Source of the DNA: Flavobacterium sp.
Lineage (GTDB): Bacteria; Bacteroidota; Bacteroidia; Flavobacteriales; Flavobacteriaceae
Direction of reading: 5' to 3'
Assembly: GCA_029946065.1 (NCBI GenBank)
Contig: JAQSDU010000002.1
Coordinates: 1 to 64,000 of the forward strand
Length of the DNA stretch: 64,000 bases
Shown here: positions 7,710-16,549 of the stretch, one piece after another
How the letters are laid out: each line of letters starts with the position of its first letter
Position numbering within the stretch: the first letter of the stretch is position 1
Translations under genes and position numbers: made by a program
Notes under the pieces: generated by a model
What the model was told of the DNA's origin: nothing
Databases searched by the model: none
The model's input: the letters and a program-made list of their open reading frames with translations, nothing else

Positions 7710-8807
7710 ATGAAGAAATTTTCAGATAGCGAAGTAATAATTCTCTTAGGTGCTGGTGCAAGCTGTGATGCCGGAATTTTAAATTCTGCGCAGATGATTA
7801 ATGAAATAGAACGAAAACTTGATGATGTGGTATGGGATAAGTATAAGAGATTATATCGATATATCAAAAGTGTTCATTTTCAAAAACAAATTGTTGGTGG
7901 GCAAAATCCAAATAGCATAGGATTTAACATTGAAGATTTGGTTAGTCTTTTAGATATAATTGTTGGGATTTCGAAAACTGAAATTGATACCTATACATTT
8001 GTAGGAAGTTGGGAAAAGGATCTACAGCCTTTCATAACGGAAGAACGAAGTACTAGCTTAGTAAGCGATTTTAAAGAGAGTATAGTCAAAGAGCTTAGAG
8101 GTGAATGGTTGATGCCAACTGATTGGAAAAGTAAATCAAGCTACTATAAAAAATTCATCGACCTAAAGAATGAATTGGATGGGTTTCCGCTTAAGATTTT
8201 TTCGCTGAACTATGATTTATGTGTTGAACAAAATCTCAAGGACGAAAAAACCGAGTCTGGTTTTGACGAATTCGATAACTGGAATTTTCGAAGGTATGAT
8301 TACGGTGATACAAATAAGGAAACCAGCTTTTATTTCTATAAGCTGCATGGTTCAATCAATTGGCAAAAGACCAAGGAAGAAAGACTTATTAAAACGGAGG
8401 GCGATATAAAAACCGACGATTTGGCAATTATTTTCGGAATTAGCAATAAGTTGCAATCCTACGACCCCTATTTGTTTTATTTTTATGAATTTAGAGAGCA
8501 TTGCCTAGGGGCAAATTTGATAATCTCCTCGGGATACAGTTTTCTTGATGATCATATAAATGACGTAATCAAACAAGGTTTAAAGGATAGTCCAGAAAAG
8601 AGGTTGTTGGTGAATGTGTATAACGATAGAAGAGAATCAGACACGATAAAAAATGAAATCTCGGAGATTTTAAAAATTCCTGAAGCACAGATAGAAATTT
8701 ACAATAAGAAAGCTATCGATTTTTTTAACAAAGATTTGAATGTTGAAGAGTTTGCAAAATTTTTCCTAGAAAGCGACAGTTTATCATCTTTGCCTGAAAA
8801 TTTTTAA
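7710..8807 (+). CDS. SIR2-family NADase effector partner of Argonaute
   Basis: A 365-residue protein starting with the nucleotide-binding loop VIILLGAGASCDAGI (residues 9-23). Next come the SIR2 landmarks FSLNYDLCVEQ (~162) and KLHGSINW (~212), the latter carrying the catalytic-type His. ISSGYSFLDDHIND (~273) matches the C-terminal Rossmann part. In defence systems such SIR2 proteins deplete NAD+ when activated, causing growth arrest or death. There is no APAZ-sized extension, which separates it from the SIR2-APAZ fusions of short Argonaute systems. The 10-base gap after the Argonaute stop implies one operon. The NADase role is from family knowledge. Confidence 0.85.
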   Translation: MKKFSDSEVIILLGAGASCDAGILNSAQMINEIERKLDDVVWDKYKRLYRYIKSVHFQKQIVGGQNPNSIGFNIEDLVSLLDIIVGISKTEIDTYTFVGSWEKDLQPFITEERSTSLVSDFKESIVKELRGEWLMPTDWKSKSSYYKKFIDLKNELDGFPLKIFSLNYDLCVEQNLKDEKTESGFDEFDNWNFRRYDYGDTNKETSFYFYKLHGSINWQKTKEERLIKTEGDIKTDDLAIIFGISNKLQSYDPYLFYFYEFREHCLGANLIISSGYSFLDDHINDVIKQGLKDSPEKRLLVNVYNDRRESDTIKNEISEILKIPEAQIEIYNKKAIDFFNKDLNVEEFAKFFLESDSLSSLPENF

Positions 8808-8845
8808 ATATCTGTATTGTCTATATTTAATTAAAAAGGAACAAT

Positions 8846-10687
8846 ATGTTTGCAGAAATTACTCAAGAAGATGTTATTGCATCGATTGAAAGTTCAAAAA
8901 AGAAAGCTTTCTCACCGTCGCGTCAGGGGATATTTTATTCTATCTGGTATGATGGAGTCAAATACCCAGCAAAAGAGATAATTGATAGATATTACGAACT
9001 AAATAACAAGATCAATCCAAATCCAGGATTTAATACGGACGCAGCGCAGGACAGATTATTAGAGTTAGGATTTCCAGTTGTTCAGAATAATTTATCAAGA
9101 GAATCAGATTTCTTTTCTCAAAAAGATTTAATTTCTTTCTTTAAACTGATTGGGAGAAAAAAATATGACGCTTCTAATCCAACTGACCATAATATTGGTA
9201 AATATCTCAACAGAATATCATGGGGTAAAACACAATATTGGGCAAACTTGCTGCGTGACGAAAGGTGGGACATAGAAGGCAGAAAGCAATGGAACTCTCA
9301 ACATAAGCAGCTTAAGCAAATTTATAAAGAATATACTTGGTTTAGGATAATCCCAAAGAACACTAAAAACAGACTGGTTTATTTTACCGTTGGAATAGAT
9401 AGATTTTGGCATAAGCGTTTGATACTGAAAATCGATATACAAAGAGAAAACCCGTTTTTTAATCCAGAGAGGCAAAAGTATTTTGACACCACCCGAATCA
9501 ATCTCGGTATTGAACATAAAATGTTTGAAATCAATGACATAACAAATTATGATTGGAAAAAAATTGTAGGTGAATCACTTGCTTTCATTGAAGGAAATAT
9601 TGAGCACTACCACAGGACTGTTTCTGAAATAAATAATCTGAAAACGATAAAGGCCGCAAGGATTTGCTGGAACTCTTATGGGTGGACAGAACCATCTGGA
9701 AGGGATGGGAAGTCAATGTCTAACAGTTTTGAAAGCAGAACTGGATTCGCAAATGACGAGTGGCTGTTTGATTTAGATTCTACTTTAAATGGATATTGCT
9801 ATGCTCGTATTGAGCCAGTAAACAAGAGTCGTAATAAGCTTAAAGGAAGCCAAATTGATTTGATGCTTTTTACTCAAAAGCAAGGTGATGGGAACATGCG
9901 ATGGGTTGGCAAAATAAGTAATGTGTCTGTTGTTAATGAGGAAGAATCTAAACGGGTTTATCAGAGTCAGGAAGGAAGACTCTGGCAAGAAAATAGATTT
10001 GACCAATTAGAGAAAATTGACGGTGTACTCAGCTCCGAATATTTCAGAATGGCAGAGGGGGATTTTTATAATATCAGATTCCGACCTGAGAATGTTGAGG
10101 TTTTTGAAGATAATCTCCTGGTAGCTGATGGGCTATTTAAATTGCAAAGATATATTCTGTATGATTTTGACAGTGAAGGAGAGATGTTGGCACAAAAGCA
10201 AGAAGAGAGTTTCGAACCTTCGAATAATGGACAACCGGCAGTTCCTCCAAGTCCACCTAAGAAAATAAAAAAGACTTTTACGGCCGGAACAATAGAATAT
10301 GACAACACACACAAGGAAATTCAAAATGCCCTGATTATATATCTCACAAGAAATTATCCTCAAGCTAAAATCACCTCTGAAAACAGCCGGGAGATAAATA
10401 ACAGGAAAGTTGACTTGGTAATGAAGCAAGATGGCAGGAAAATATATTTTGAAGTGAAATCGTATCCGAGCCTTCGCGCATCAATAAGAGTTGCATTGGG
10501 TCAGCTTATCGAATACTGCTTCTTTTGTGATTCGAGCAGGGCAACTGAATTGGTTATTGTTTCCCACATAAAAACCACTGGAAATGTAGAAAAGTTCATG
10601 GCTCATTTGAGGAAGACCCTTCGCTTAAACATACATTACCATCAATTCGATTTGAAAGCAGGCGAACTTAAGGATTGGGTTTTTTAA
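8846..10687 (+). CDS. McrA-like DNA-binding protein with C-terminal PD-(D/E)XK nuclease
   Basis: A 613-residue protein. Residues 5-75 (EDVIASIE...YDGVKYPAKEIIDRYYE) resemble the N-terminal head of ScoMcrA-type modified-DNA restriction proteins. A middle region of ~350 residues is unrecognised and contains tryptophan-rich strands. A proline-rich linker (~465-475) leads to a C-terminal nuclease domain with KVDLVMKQDGRKIYFEVKSYP (532-552), a clean D...ExK active site followed by the QLIEY helix. It has its own A-rich ribosome site 38 bases after the SIR2 gene and no terminator between, so it may be a third component of the Argonaute operon or an independent restriction factor. Confidence 0.7.
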   Translation: MFAEITQEDVIASIESSKKKAFSPSRQGIFYSIWYDGVKYPAKEIIDRYYELNNKINPNPGFNTDAAQDRLLELGFPVVQNNLSRESDFFSQKDLISFFKLIGRKKYDASNPTDHNIGKYLNRISWGKTQYWANLLRDERWDIEGRKQWNSQHKQLKQIYKEYTWFRIIPKNTKNRLVYFTVGIDRFWHKRLILKIDIQRENPFFNPERQKYFDTTRINLGIEHKMFEINDITNYDWKKIVGESLAFIEGNIEHYHRTVSEINNLKTIKAARICWNSYGWTEPSGRDGKSMSNSFESRTGFANDEWLFDLDSTLNGYCYARIEPVNKSRNKLKGSQIDLMLFTQKQGDGNMRWVGKISNVSVVNEEESKRVYQSQEGRLWQENRFDQLEKIDGVLSSEYFRMAEGDFYNIRFRPENVEVFEDNLLVADGLFKLQRYILYDFDSEGEMLAQKQEESFEPSNNGQPAVPPSPPKKIKKTFTAGTIEYDNTHKEIQNALIIYLTRNYPQAKITSENSREINNRKVDLVMKQDGRKIYFEVKSYPSLRASIRVALGQLIEYCFFCDSSRATELVIVSHIKTTGNVEKFMAHLRKTLRLNIHYHQFDLKAGELKDWVF

Positions 10688-11102
10688 ATAATCTTTCTCA
10701 TCATAAAGTTTTCAGATGTTGTAACCTTTTTTATTTATTTTTGAAGACAAACGAACCAGATTCTTTGACATTGGTAAGAGGTATATTTCCAATTAACTGA
10801 GAACAGAGTATTTATTCCATTAAAAGGAGTTGAGTTGGCTTTTATAGAAATTGTCACTATCTATTTACTGTATAGTTCGATATTTGAATTGTAGGCACAA
10901 TATATGGAACATACTGGAAAGCAACTATAATAAAAACAACTATAATACTTGATATCCCGCAGGCAACCCCTGTAGCACAAGTTCAGGATAAAAGATTCTA
11001 GAGCTACAAAAATAATTCAGATGAAAATTCACCTGAATTAGTTCAGTAGAGAAATTATTTAAAAATAAAACTTTATTACCTTTATCGAATAGATGATACT
11101 GA
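10688..11102 (+). other. Intergenic region before type IIG gene
   Basis: 415 bases with no credible open frame. It contains an imperfect hairpin, AATTCAG...CTGAATT (about 11012-11037), and an A/T-rich stretch that probably holds the promoter of the restriction-modification gene. Nothing else was recognised. Confidence 0.4.
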
Positions 11103-14100
11103 ATGAAGCTAGCACCCAAAACGCCTCAACAATTTTTAAAACCTTTCCTGAAACAAAAACCGGTCAGAAGTGAGATTGATAATTTCAAACTTAATCTGAT
11201 TACGCTTCTGGATAAGATAAGTATTATTGAGCAACGTCCGAAAGACGAAAGCGAAGAACATTTAAAAAATGACCTGCGCGATTTCATGCGCGACACATAT
11301 TATCGAGACACCAATGCCATTAATACCAAAGACAAAAAGGACTTGGTAATTCACTTGGGCAAATCCACTTCCAGTGAGGTTGGGGTGATTGTTGAAGCCA
11401 AACGTCCAACCAATATTAGTGAAATGGTTTCGGTAGAGAACCCTAACAAAAAAGCGCTTCACGAACTTATACTGTACTATCTTGACGAAAGGATTACAAT
11501 TGGCAACAATCAATTGAAGCAGTTGGTAATAACCAATATAAATGAATGGTATATTATTGACGCAAATTACTTCGACAAATATATCTACCGCAATTCGCAG
11601 ATCAAAAAATTATACGAAACTAAAAAGACAGATAAAAAAGACAATCCTTTTTTTTATGAAGAATTGGCTAAAATAATCTCTAAAATTGAAATCGAAATTC
11701 CCTGCGTTTATTTTAATATTTCCGATTATAGTAAAGTTCTTAGGAATAACAATAAGAATGACGACAAGCAATTAATAGCACTGTTTAAAATCCTTTCTCC
11801 CCAGCACCTGCTCAAAATTGTATCGCCAGGAGACAGCAATTCATTAAATGAAAAGTTTTATAAGGAGCTGTTGCATATCATTGGTCTGGAAGAAGCAAAA
11901 GAGAATGGGAAGAATATTATCCGAAGAAAAAAAGAAGGGCGCAATGCAGGCTCATTTTTAGAACTAACAATCGATGCGTTGCAAACTGAGGATGTGCTGC
12001 ATAGATTACCTGATCAATTGATGTATGGTGCAGATAAAGAAGAGCGGCTTTATAATGTGGCACTTGAGCTTTGCATTACCTGGATAAACAGGATTTTGTT
12101 TCTCAAATTGCTGGAAGGCCAACTGGTAACATATCATCAAGGAGATTTGGATTATCGCTTTTTGAATTCCGGAATGATAAATGACTTCGATGAATTGTTT
12201 AAGTTATTTCATAAGGTACTAGCAATAAATGCAAATGAGCGGACCGATGCCATAAAAAGCAAGTATGCGCGGGTACCTTACTTAAATAGTTCATTATTTG
12301 AAATAAGTGACCTTGAAAATTATGCAATTAAGATAAATTCACTTGACAATGGCGGACAGTTAGAATTTATTGCAAATACTGTTCTGAAAGAGCTGAGTAA
12401 AAATGTCCGTTCAATTCCTGTTCTCGAATATCTTTTTAATTTTTTAAGTGCATATGACTTTGCAAGTGAGGGCACACAAGAAATTCAGGAGGACAATAAA
12501 GTTCTTATAAATGCTTCTGTTCTCGGAAAGGTTTTTGAAAAAATCAATGGCTATAAGGATGGCTCAATATTCACGCCAGCGTTTATTACAATGTATATGT
12601 GTAAGCAATCGATACGCCAAACGGTTGTGGATAAATTCAATGAAGAATTATCTGGCGATGAGAAAAAGTCATTTGACACGTTTGCCGATCTACGGAACTA
12701 TACTTCCAGATTGTTTAAAACACAGGAAGTTTTGAAAGCTAACGAAGTGATTAATTCGCTTCGCATCTGTGATCCTGCTGTAGGTTCGGGACACTTTCTG
12801 GTATCGTCTCTCAATGAAATAATTACTATCAAAGCCGAGCTAGGTATTCTTGCCGACCAAGAAGGCAATAGTATCAGCGGATATGAAATCGAAGTTATTA
12901 ACGATGAATTAATTATCACCGATCCGAAAGGCAACATTCTCGAATATCTGCTTCATGATGGAAAGCCACTGACTAAAGAAATCCAAAGGCTGCAAAAAGC
13001 ACTTTTTCATGAGAAGCAAAATATCATAGAAAATTGCCTTTTTGGTGTAGACATTAACCCAAATTCTGTAAAGATTTGCCGATTGAGGTTGTGGATCGAA
13101 CTTCTTAAGAATGCATATTATAAAGAAGAAGCTGGTTATACAGAATTGGAAACTTTGCCAAATATTGATATTAATATCAAATGCGGGAACAGCCTGATAA
13201 ATCGTTTCTCTCTGGACGCAGACCTAACAAAAGCCTTAAAGAATATTAAGCATAACATTAAGGCTTATCGGGACTTCGTACAGGACTATAAAAATGAAAA
13301 GAATCGAGATGCAAAAAGAGAATTGCAAACTATCCTGGATGGTATTAAGAATAACTTTAGAACAAACATAGATGATCCCTTTAAATCTAAAATTTCGAAA
13401 GCACGAGGCGACGTCACAAATATTTCGAGTGAAGTTAACCGGCGCAAGTTGTGGGGAGAGAAAATACCGAAAGAGCTAAAAGTAAAACTCGATAAGGCTG
13501 AAATCAGATTTGCAAAATTAGAAAAAGAGAAAAATGATATTCTTAATAATGTGATATACAAAAATGCATTTGAATGGCGTTTTGAATTTCCAGAAGTACT
13601 TGACAATAGCGGGAATTTCGAAGGGTTCGATATTATTATTGGAAATCCACCTTATATCCAATTACAGAAACTGGAAAAAGAAGCGAGTTTGGCACTCGAA
13701 CAGCAGGGTTTTCAAACTTATACAAAGTCTGGAGATATTTATCAACTTTTCTATGAGCATGGATTAAGTCTTCTCAAACCAAAGGGGCAATTGGCTTTCA
13801 TAACTAGTAATAAATGGATGCGAACGGATTATGGAACAGGGACCAGAAAATTCCTTGCCACTAAATGCAAAACAAAATTGGTGGTAGATTTTGGAATGCT
13901 TCAAATATTCGACAATGCTACTACTTATACAAATATTTTATTTTTATCTAAAGACAAGCCAAAAGAGACAATGAAAATGTGCCGGGTCAAAGACAAATTT
14001 GACATGACATTAATATTGGAAGACTATATTGATTATTCATCTGTAGAGATTGAAAACCCGCATGAAAAAAGTTGGATAGCATACGAAAAGAAGGAATATG

Positions 14101-14978
14101 AATTAATCAAAAAAATAATTCAAAAAGGCAAGCCACTAAAAGATTGGGATATTCACATTAATCGTGGAGTATTGACAGGGTTTAACGAAGCCTTTGTTAT
14201 AACTACAGAGAAAAAAAACCAGTTGATAGCTGAAGATCCAAAAAGCGCAGAAATCCTTAAACCGCTTCTACGTGGCGAAGATATTAAAGCATATGTTCCG
14301 CAATGGGACGGATGGTGGTTAATTGCAACTTTTCCCTCGCTTAAATTCAATATAAGCGATTATCCTGCTGTAGAGAATTATCTACTACCCCTAAAAGAAA
14401 GGTTAGCTCCCAAACCCAAAGATTATGACGACAAAAAAGGAAAATGGAAAGGTAGAAAAAACGGATCTTATAGATGGTTTGAGACTCAAGATAGTATTGC
14501 ATATCACAAAGATTTTCTGAAAGATAAAATCATATATCCTAACATGACTAAATACATGCCTTTTGTATATGATAAACACCAGTTTTTTACCAACCAAAAA
14601 TGTTTTATTATTACAGGCAATCTATTAAGTTATCTAACTTGTTTTCTCAACTCGAAAATCTTTCGTTTCGCCTTCAAAGAATACTTTCCCGAGTTATTGG
14701 GAGACACTAGAGAATTAAGCAAAATATTTTTTGAATTGGTTTCTGTTGAATCTGTTGATGAATCAACTAACATTATTTTTGAAGCACTACTTGAAAAGCT
14801 AGTTGAATTAAAAGAACAAGGGAAATCAATTGAAGAAATAGAGAATGAAATTGAGCAAAAACTTGCAAAAATTTATTCGCTTTCCGAAGAAGAAGTCAAA
14901 TTAATTGAAAGTTCTGAAGGCGCTGACAAGCTTGTTTCTCCGGCAATAAGCGAACGCTCTGCAGTTGTCAGTTCGTAA
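11103..14978 (+). CDS. Type IIG restriction-modification enzyme with switchable C-terminus
   Basis: A 1291-residue fusion of nuclease, methyltransferase and specificity domains. An N-terminal PD-(D/E)XK site is visible at residues ~78-102 (KDLVIHL...VGVIVEAKRP). A helical region follows, then adenine-methyltransferase motif I CDPAVGSGHFLV (~555), GVDINPNSVKICRLRLW (~645), and motif IV IIIGNPPYIQ (~845). The C-terminal ~300 residues are a TaqI-like recognition region (RGVLTGFNEAFVI, IIYPNMTKYMPFVYD). Such enzymes methylate adenine and cut nearby when the site is unmodified. The last ~134 residues begin at a 21-bp repeat (14574-14594) found inverted at 15251-15271, so the C-terminus can be exchanged by inversion. 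The length is normal for the family. Confidence 0.9.
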   Translation: MKLAPKTPQQFLKPFLKQKPVRSEIDNFKLNLITLLDKISIIEQRPKDESEEHLKNDLRDFMRDTYYRDTNAINTKDKKDLVIHLGKSTSSEVGVIVEAKRPTNISEMVSVENPNKKALHELILYYLDERITIGNNQLKQLVITNINEWYIIDANYFDKYIYRNSQIKKLYETKKTDKKDNPFFYEELAKIISKIEIEIPCVYFNISDYSKVLRNNNKNDDKQLIALFKILSPQHLLKIVSPGDSNSLNEKFYKELLHIIGLEEAKENGKNIIRRKKEGRNAGSFLELTIDALQTEDVLHRLPDQLMYGADKEERLYNVALELCITWINRILFLKLLEGQLVTYHQGDLDYRFLNSGMINDFDELFKLFHKVLAINANERTDAIKSKYARVPYLNSSLFEISDLENYAIKINSLDNGGQLEFIANTVLKELSKNVRSIPVLEYLFNFLSAYDFASEGTQEIQEDNKVLINASVLGKVFEKINGYKDGSIFTPAFITMYMCKQSIRQTVVDKFNEELSGDEKKSFDTFADLRNYTSRLFKTQEVLKANEVINSLRICDPAVGSGHFLVSSLNEIITIKAELGILADQEGNSISGYEIEVINDELIITDPKGNILEYLLHDGKPLTKEIQRLQKALFHEKQNIIENCLFGVDINPNSVKICRLRLWIELLKNAYYKEEAGYTELETLPNIDINIKCGNSLINRFSLDADLTKALKNIKHNIKAYRDFVQDYKNEKNRDAKRELQTILDGIKNNFRTNIDDPFKSKISKARGDVTNISSEVNRRKLWGEKIPKELKVKLDKAEIRFAKLEKEKNDILNNVIYKNAFEWRFEFPEVLDNSGNFEGFDIIIGNPPYIQLQKLEKEASLALEQQGFQTYTKSGDIYQLFYEHGLSLLKPKGQLAFITSNKWMRTDYGTGTRKFLATKCKTKLVVDFGMLQIFDNATTYTNILFLSKDKPKETMKMCRVKDKFDMTLILEDYIDYSSVEIENPHEKSWIAYEKKEYELIKKIIQKGKPLKDWDIHINRGVLTGFNEAFVITTEKKNQLIAEDPKSAEILKPLLRGEDIKAYVPQWDGWWLIATFPSLKFNISDYPAVENYLLPLKERLAPKPKDYDDKKGKWKGRKNGSYRWFETQDSIAYHKDFLKDKIIYPNMTKYMPFVYDKHQFFTNQKCFIITGNLLSYLTCFLNSKIFRFAFKEYFPELLGDTRELSKIFFELVSVESVDESTNIIFEALLEKLVELKEQGKSIEEIENEIEQKLAKIYSLSEEEVKLIESSEGADKLVSPAISERSAVVSS
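14574..14594 (+). repeat. Left inverted repeat of invertible segment
   Basis: A 21-base sequence containing CACCAGTTTTTTACCAAC, inside the type IIG gene and encoding KHQFFTN. It is perfectly complementary to 15251-15271. The reading frame is the same in both copies when read toward the segment interior, as needed for seamless C-terminal exchange. Confidence 0.9.
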
Positions 14979-15271
14979 AGGTCGAATATCATTTCGTCGA
15001 CTTCGTTTTCCAATATTTTAGTGGATAACCCAGAAGCCTTATATTGCTCAATTAGATTCAATTTTTCAATGAAGAATGTTTCATTTTCGACGGTCTTGAC
15101 TGTAATATTTTCAAAGAATACTTTTCTTAATTCAAAGGTGTCACCTAGGAGTTCGGGAAAATAATCCTTGAAAGCAAACTTAAAAAGTTTTGAATTTAAA
15201 AAGGCTGTTAAGTATTCCAAAAAGGACCCTGTAAGTATAAATGATTTGTCGTTGGTAAAAAACTGGTGTTT
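14873..15271 (-). pseudogene. Silent alternative C-terminal cassette of the type IIG enzyme
   Basis: The minus-strand frame is open from the right repeat, reading KHQFFTNDKSFILTG. It continues through YLTAFLNSKLFKFAFKDYFP, closely parallel to the expressed end (YLTCFLNSKIFRFAFKEYFP), and diverges afterwards. A stop lies just upstream of the repeat (TAA at 15277-15275) and no start codon precedes the repeat, so it cannot be expressed as part of the enzyme in this orientation. It is a storage cassette rather than a decayed gene. An internal ATG at 15220 could give a 115-residue peptide, but there is no evidence for it. Confidence 0.85.
15251..15271 (-). repeat. Right inverted repeat of invertible segment
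   Basis: The reverse complement of 14574-14594 without mismatch. It lies 22 bases before the ATG of the invertase gene, so any invertase promoter further upstream lies inside the invertible DNA. Confidence 0.9.
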
Positions 15272-15292
15272 TATTTATACTTTTCCATAAAA

Positions 15293-15886
15293 ATGATTTA
15301 CGCATATATCAGGGTAAGTACAGACAAACAGACAACAGAGAACCAGCGTTTCGAAATCTTGAAATTTGCTACACATCGAAATCTCCACATTGAAAAGTGG
15401 GTGGAGGAAACAATCAGTTCGCGAAAGGACCTCAAAGAGCGATCGTTTGGCAATCTCTTAAATAAATTAAAGGAGGACGATGTTTTAATAGTTTCTGAAA
15501 TTTCCCGCATGGGACGTAACTTAATGCAAATAATGGGAATCTTAAATCAGTGTATGGAGAAGCGGGTAAAAGTCTTTGCGATAAAAGAAGGATACGAATT
15601 AGGAGACAACATAAATTCGAAGGTGCTTGCTTTTGCTTTTGGTTTATCAGCTGAAATCGAAAGGACACTTATTTCACAGCGAATAAAGGAAGCTCTTGCC
15701 AGAAAGAAGTCTGAAGGTGTAAAACTTGGCAGGCCTTTGGGAAGCCGTAAAAAAAATCCTATACTTGCAAAGCACGAGGGCTTCATTAAAGAACAGATTG
15801 CTTCAGGGGTCAAACAAATAGAAATAGCCAGAAAACTAAAGGTTCACAGGCATACTATTAAAGATTGGATAAAACAATACTCTTAG
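15293..15886 (+). CDS. Serine recombinase (DNA invertase, Hin/Pin family)
   Basis: 197 residues. The resolvase catalytic domain starts MIYAYIRVSTDKQ, with the nucleophile Ser9. It continues with SRMGRNLMQIMGIL, LAFAFGLSAEIERTLISQRIKEAL (the long E helix), the KLGRP turn and a C-terminal helix-turn-helix (GVKQIEIARKLKVHRHTIKDW). Size and layout are those of small invertases. An upstream GTG at 15266 is in frame but lies inside the inverted repeat, so the ATG at 15293 is preferred. Its position right beside the inverted repeats makes inversion of the type IIG C-terminus its likely job. Confidence 0.9.
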   Translation: MIYAYIRVSTDKQTTENQRFEILKFATHRNLHIEKWVEETISSRKDLKERSFGNLLNKLKEDDVLIVSEISRMGRNLMQIMGILNQCMEKRVKVFAIKEGYELGDNINSKVLAFAFGLSAEIERTLISQRIKEALARKKSEGVKLGRPLGSRKKNPILAKHEGFIKEQIASGVKQIEIARKLKVHRHTIKDWIKQYS

Positions 15887-15891
15887 TAAGT

Positions 15892-16209
15892 TTATGCGTA
15901 AGTCTCCAAATGATTAAAATAATTGCGAAAATGCACCATCAATATTTCAGTAAAGCGACCTAAATAATATCCTTTCGTTGCTTCGTTTGGAGGATTATTT
16001 TCCCAACCAATGACTGTAAACGTCATTTTTTTTGTTAGTAGTTCTGGTTTAATAATTGCTTTATCTTCCCACTGTCCAGTATGTGTGTATCGATCTTCCA
16101 TCTTGTCATTTTTTTTTACCGACCAAGTTTTTAGATCATTATCTTTAAATGCTTTATTTATTGCATTTTGTAACTGTGCGGGATGATTGGTAATTGCCTC
16201 GATTCTCAT
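15892..16209 (-). CDS. Small hypothetical protein
   Basis: A 105-residue protein, convergent with the invertase and ending five bases after it. It has a start MRIEAITNHPAQLQNAINKAF, a beta-rich middle (KMTFTVIGWENNPPNEA) and a hydrophobic last helix. It has no signal peptide or membrane span, and I do not recognise the family. The clear start and length support a real gene. Confidence 0.5.
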   Translation of the reverse strand: MRIEAITNHPAQLQNAINKAFKDNDLKTWSVKKNDKMEDRYTHTGQWEDKAIIKPELLTKKMTFTVIGWENNPPNEATKGYYLGRFTEILMVHFRNYFNHLETYA

Positions 16210-16305
16210 AATGAATATTTTATGAGCGAAAGTTACATGTAATTTACAGAACTATTTTACGGGAAACCATATTGATAATTTATATTCATGAGTTGACAAT
16301 AGCAG

Positions 16306-16343
16306 GGAGTGCTAAAAATAGCTTTTTACTGCCGTTTTTGCTT
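16306..16343 (+). repeat. Direct repeat, upstream copy flanking fic
   Basis: 38 bases (GGAGTGCTAAAAATAGC ... TGCCGTTTTTGCTT) that recur with one mismatch at 17667-17704, after the Fic gene. Weaker similarity continues for tens of bases downstream of both copies (TTGCAATT, a GCC hairpin). Confidence 0.75.
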
Positions 16344-16473
16344 GAGACCGTTTTCCCCTTGCAATTAAATAAGTAAATGGGATATAGTCTGACAGCCATT
16401 GGAAATGGCGAACGAGCCGACCTCATGCCATTAAGAATAGGAGATTACAAAATATAGCTTTATAATTTAAAAA

Positions 16474-16515
16474 CAATTTAAATACATTTTATTTGCAATT
16501 TAAACACATTTTATT
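16474..16515 (+). promoter_or_regulatory. Tandem 20-base repeats upstream of fic (operator-like)
   Basis: CAATTTAAATACATTTTATT (16474-16493) is followed by the same sequence with one change at 16496-16515. The period is 22 bases, two helical turns, ending about 35 bases before the fic start. Regulator binding on one DNA face is a natural reading, and the winged-helix at the C-terminus of the Fic protein is a candidate binder. Confidence 0.45.
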
Positions 16516-16549
16516 ATATTAGTGGTAATTATTTAGAACTTACAATAAA

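Larger units (their letters stand above)
14574..15271. mobile_element. 698-bp invertible DNA segment (R-M specificity switch)
   Basis: Bounded by 21-base perfect inverted repeats, it holds two homologous coding ends pointing toward each other. One is the expressed C-terminus of the type IIG enzyme on the plus strand (to 14978); the other is a silent version on the minus strand (15271 to 14873). The two coding ends overlap antiparallel by about 106 bases. Inversion would connect the silent end to the same upstream frame. A serine recombinase gene starts 22 bases outside the right repeat. Confidence 0.85.

Noticed and set aside
14873..15220. Independent 115-residue minus-strand gene
   Set aside because: It is the tail of the silent C-terminal cassette that runs uninterrupted back to the inverted repeat, with the internal ATG incidental.
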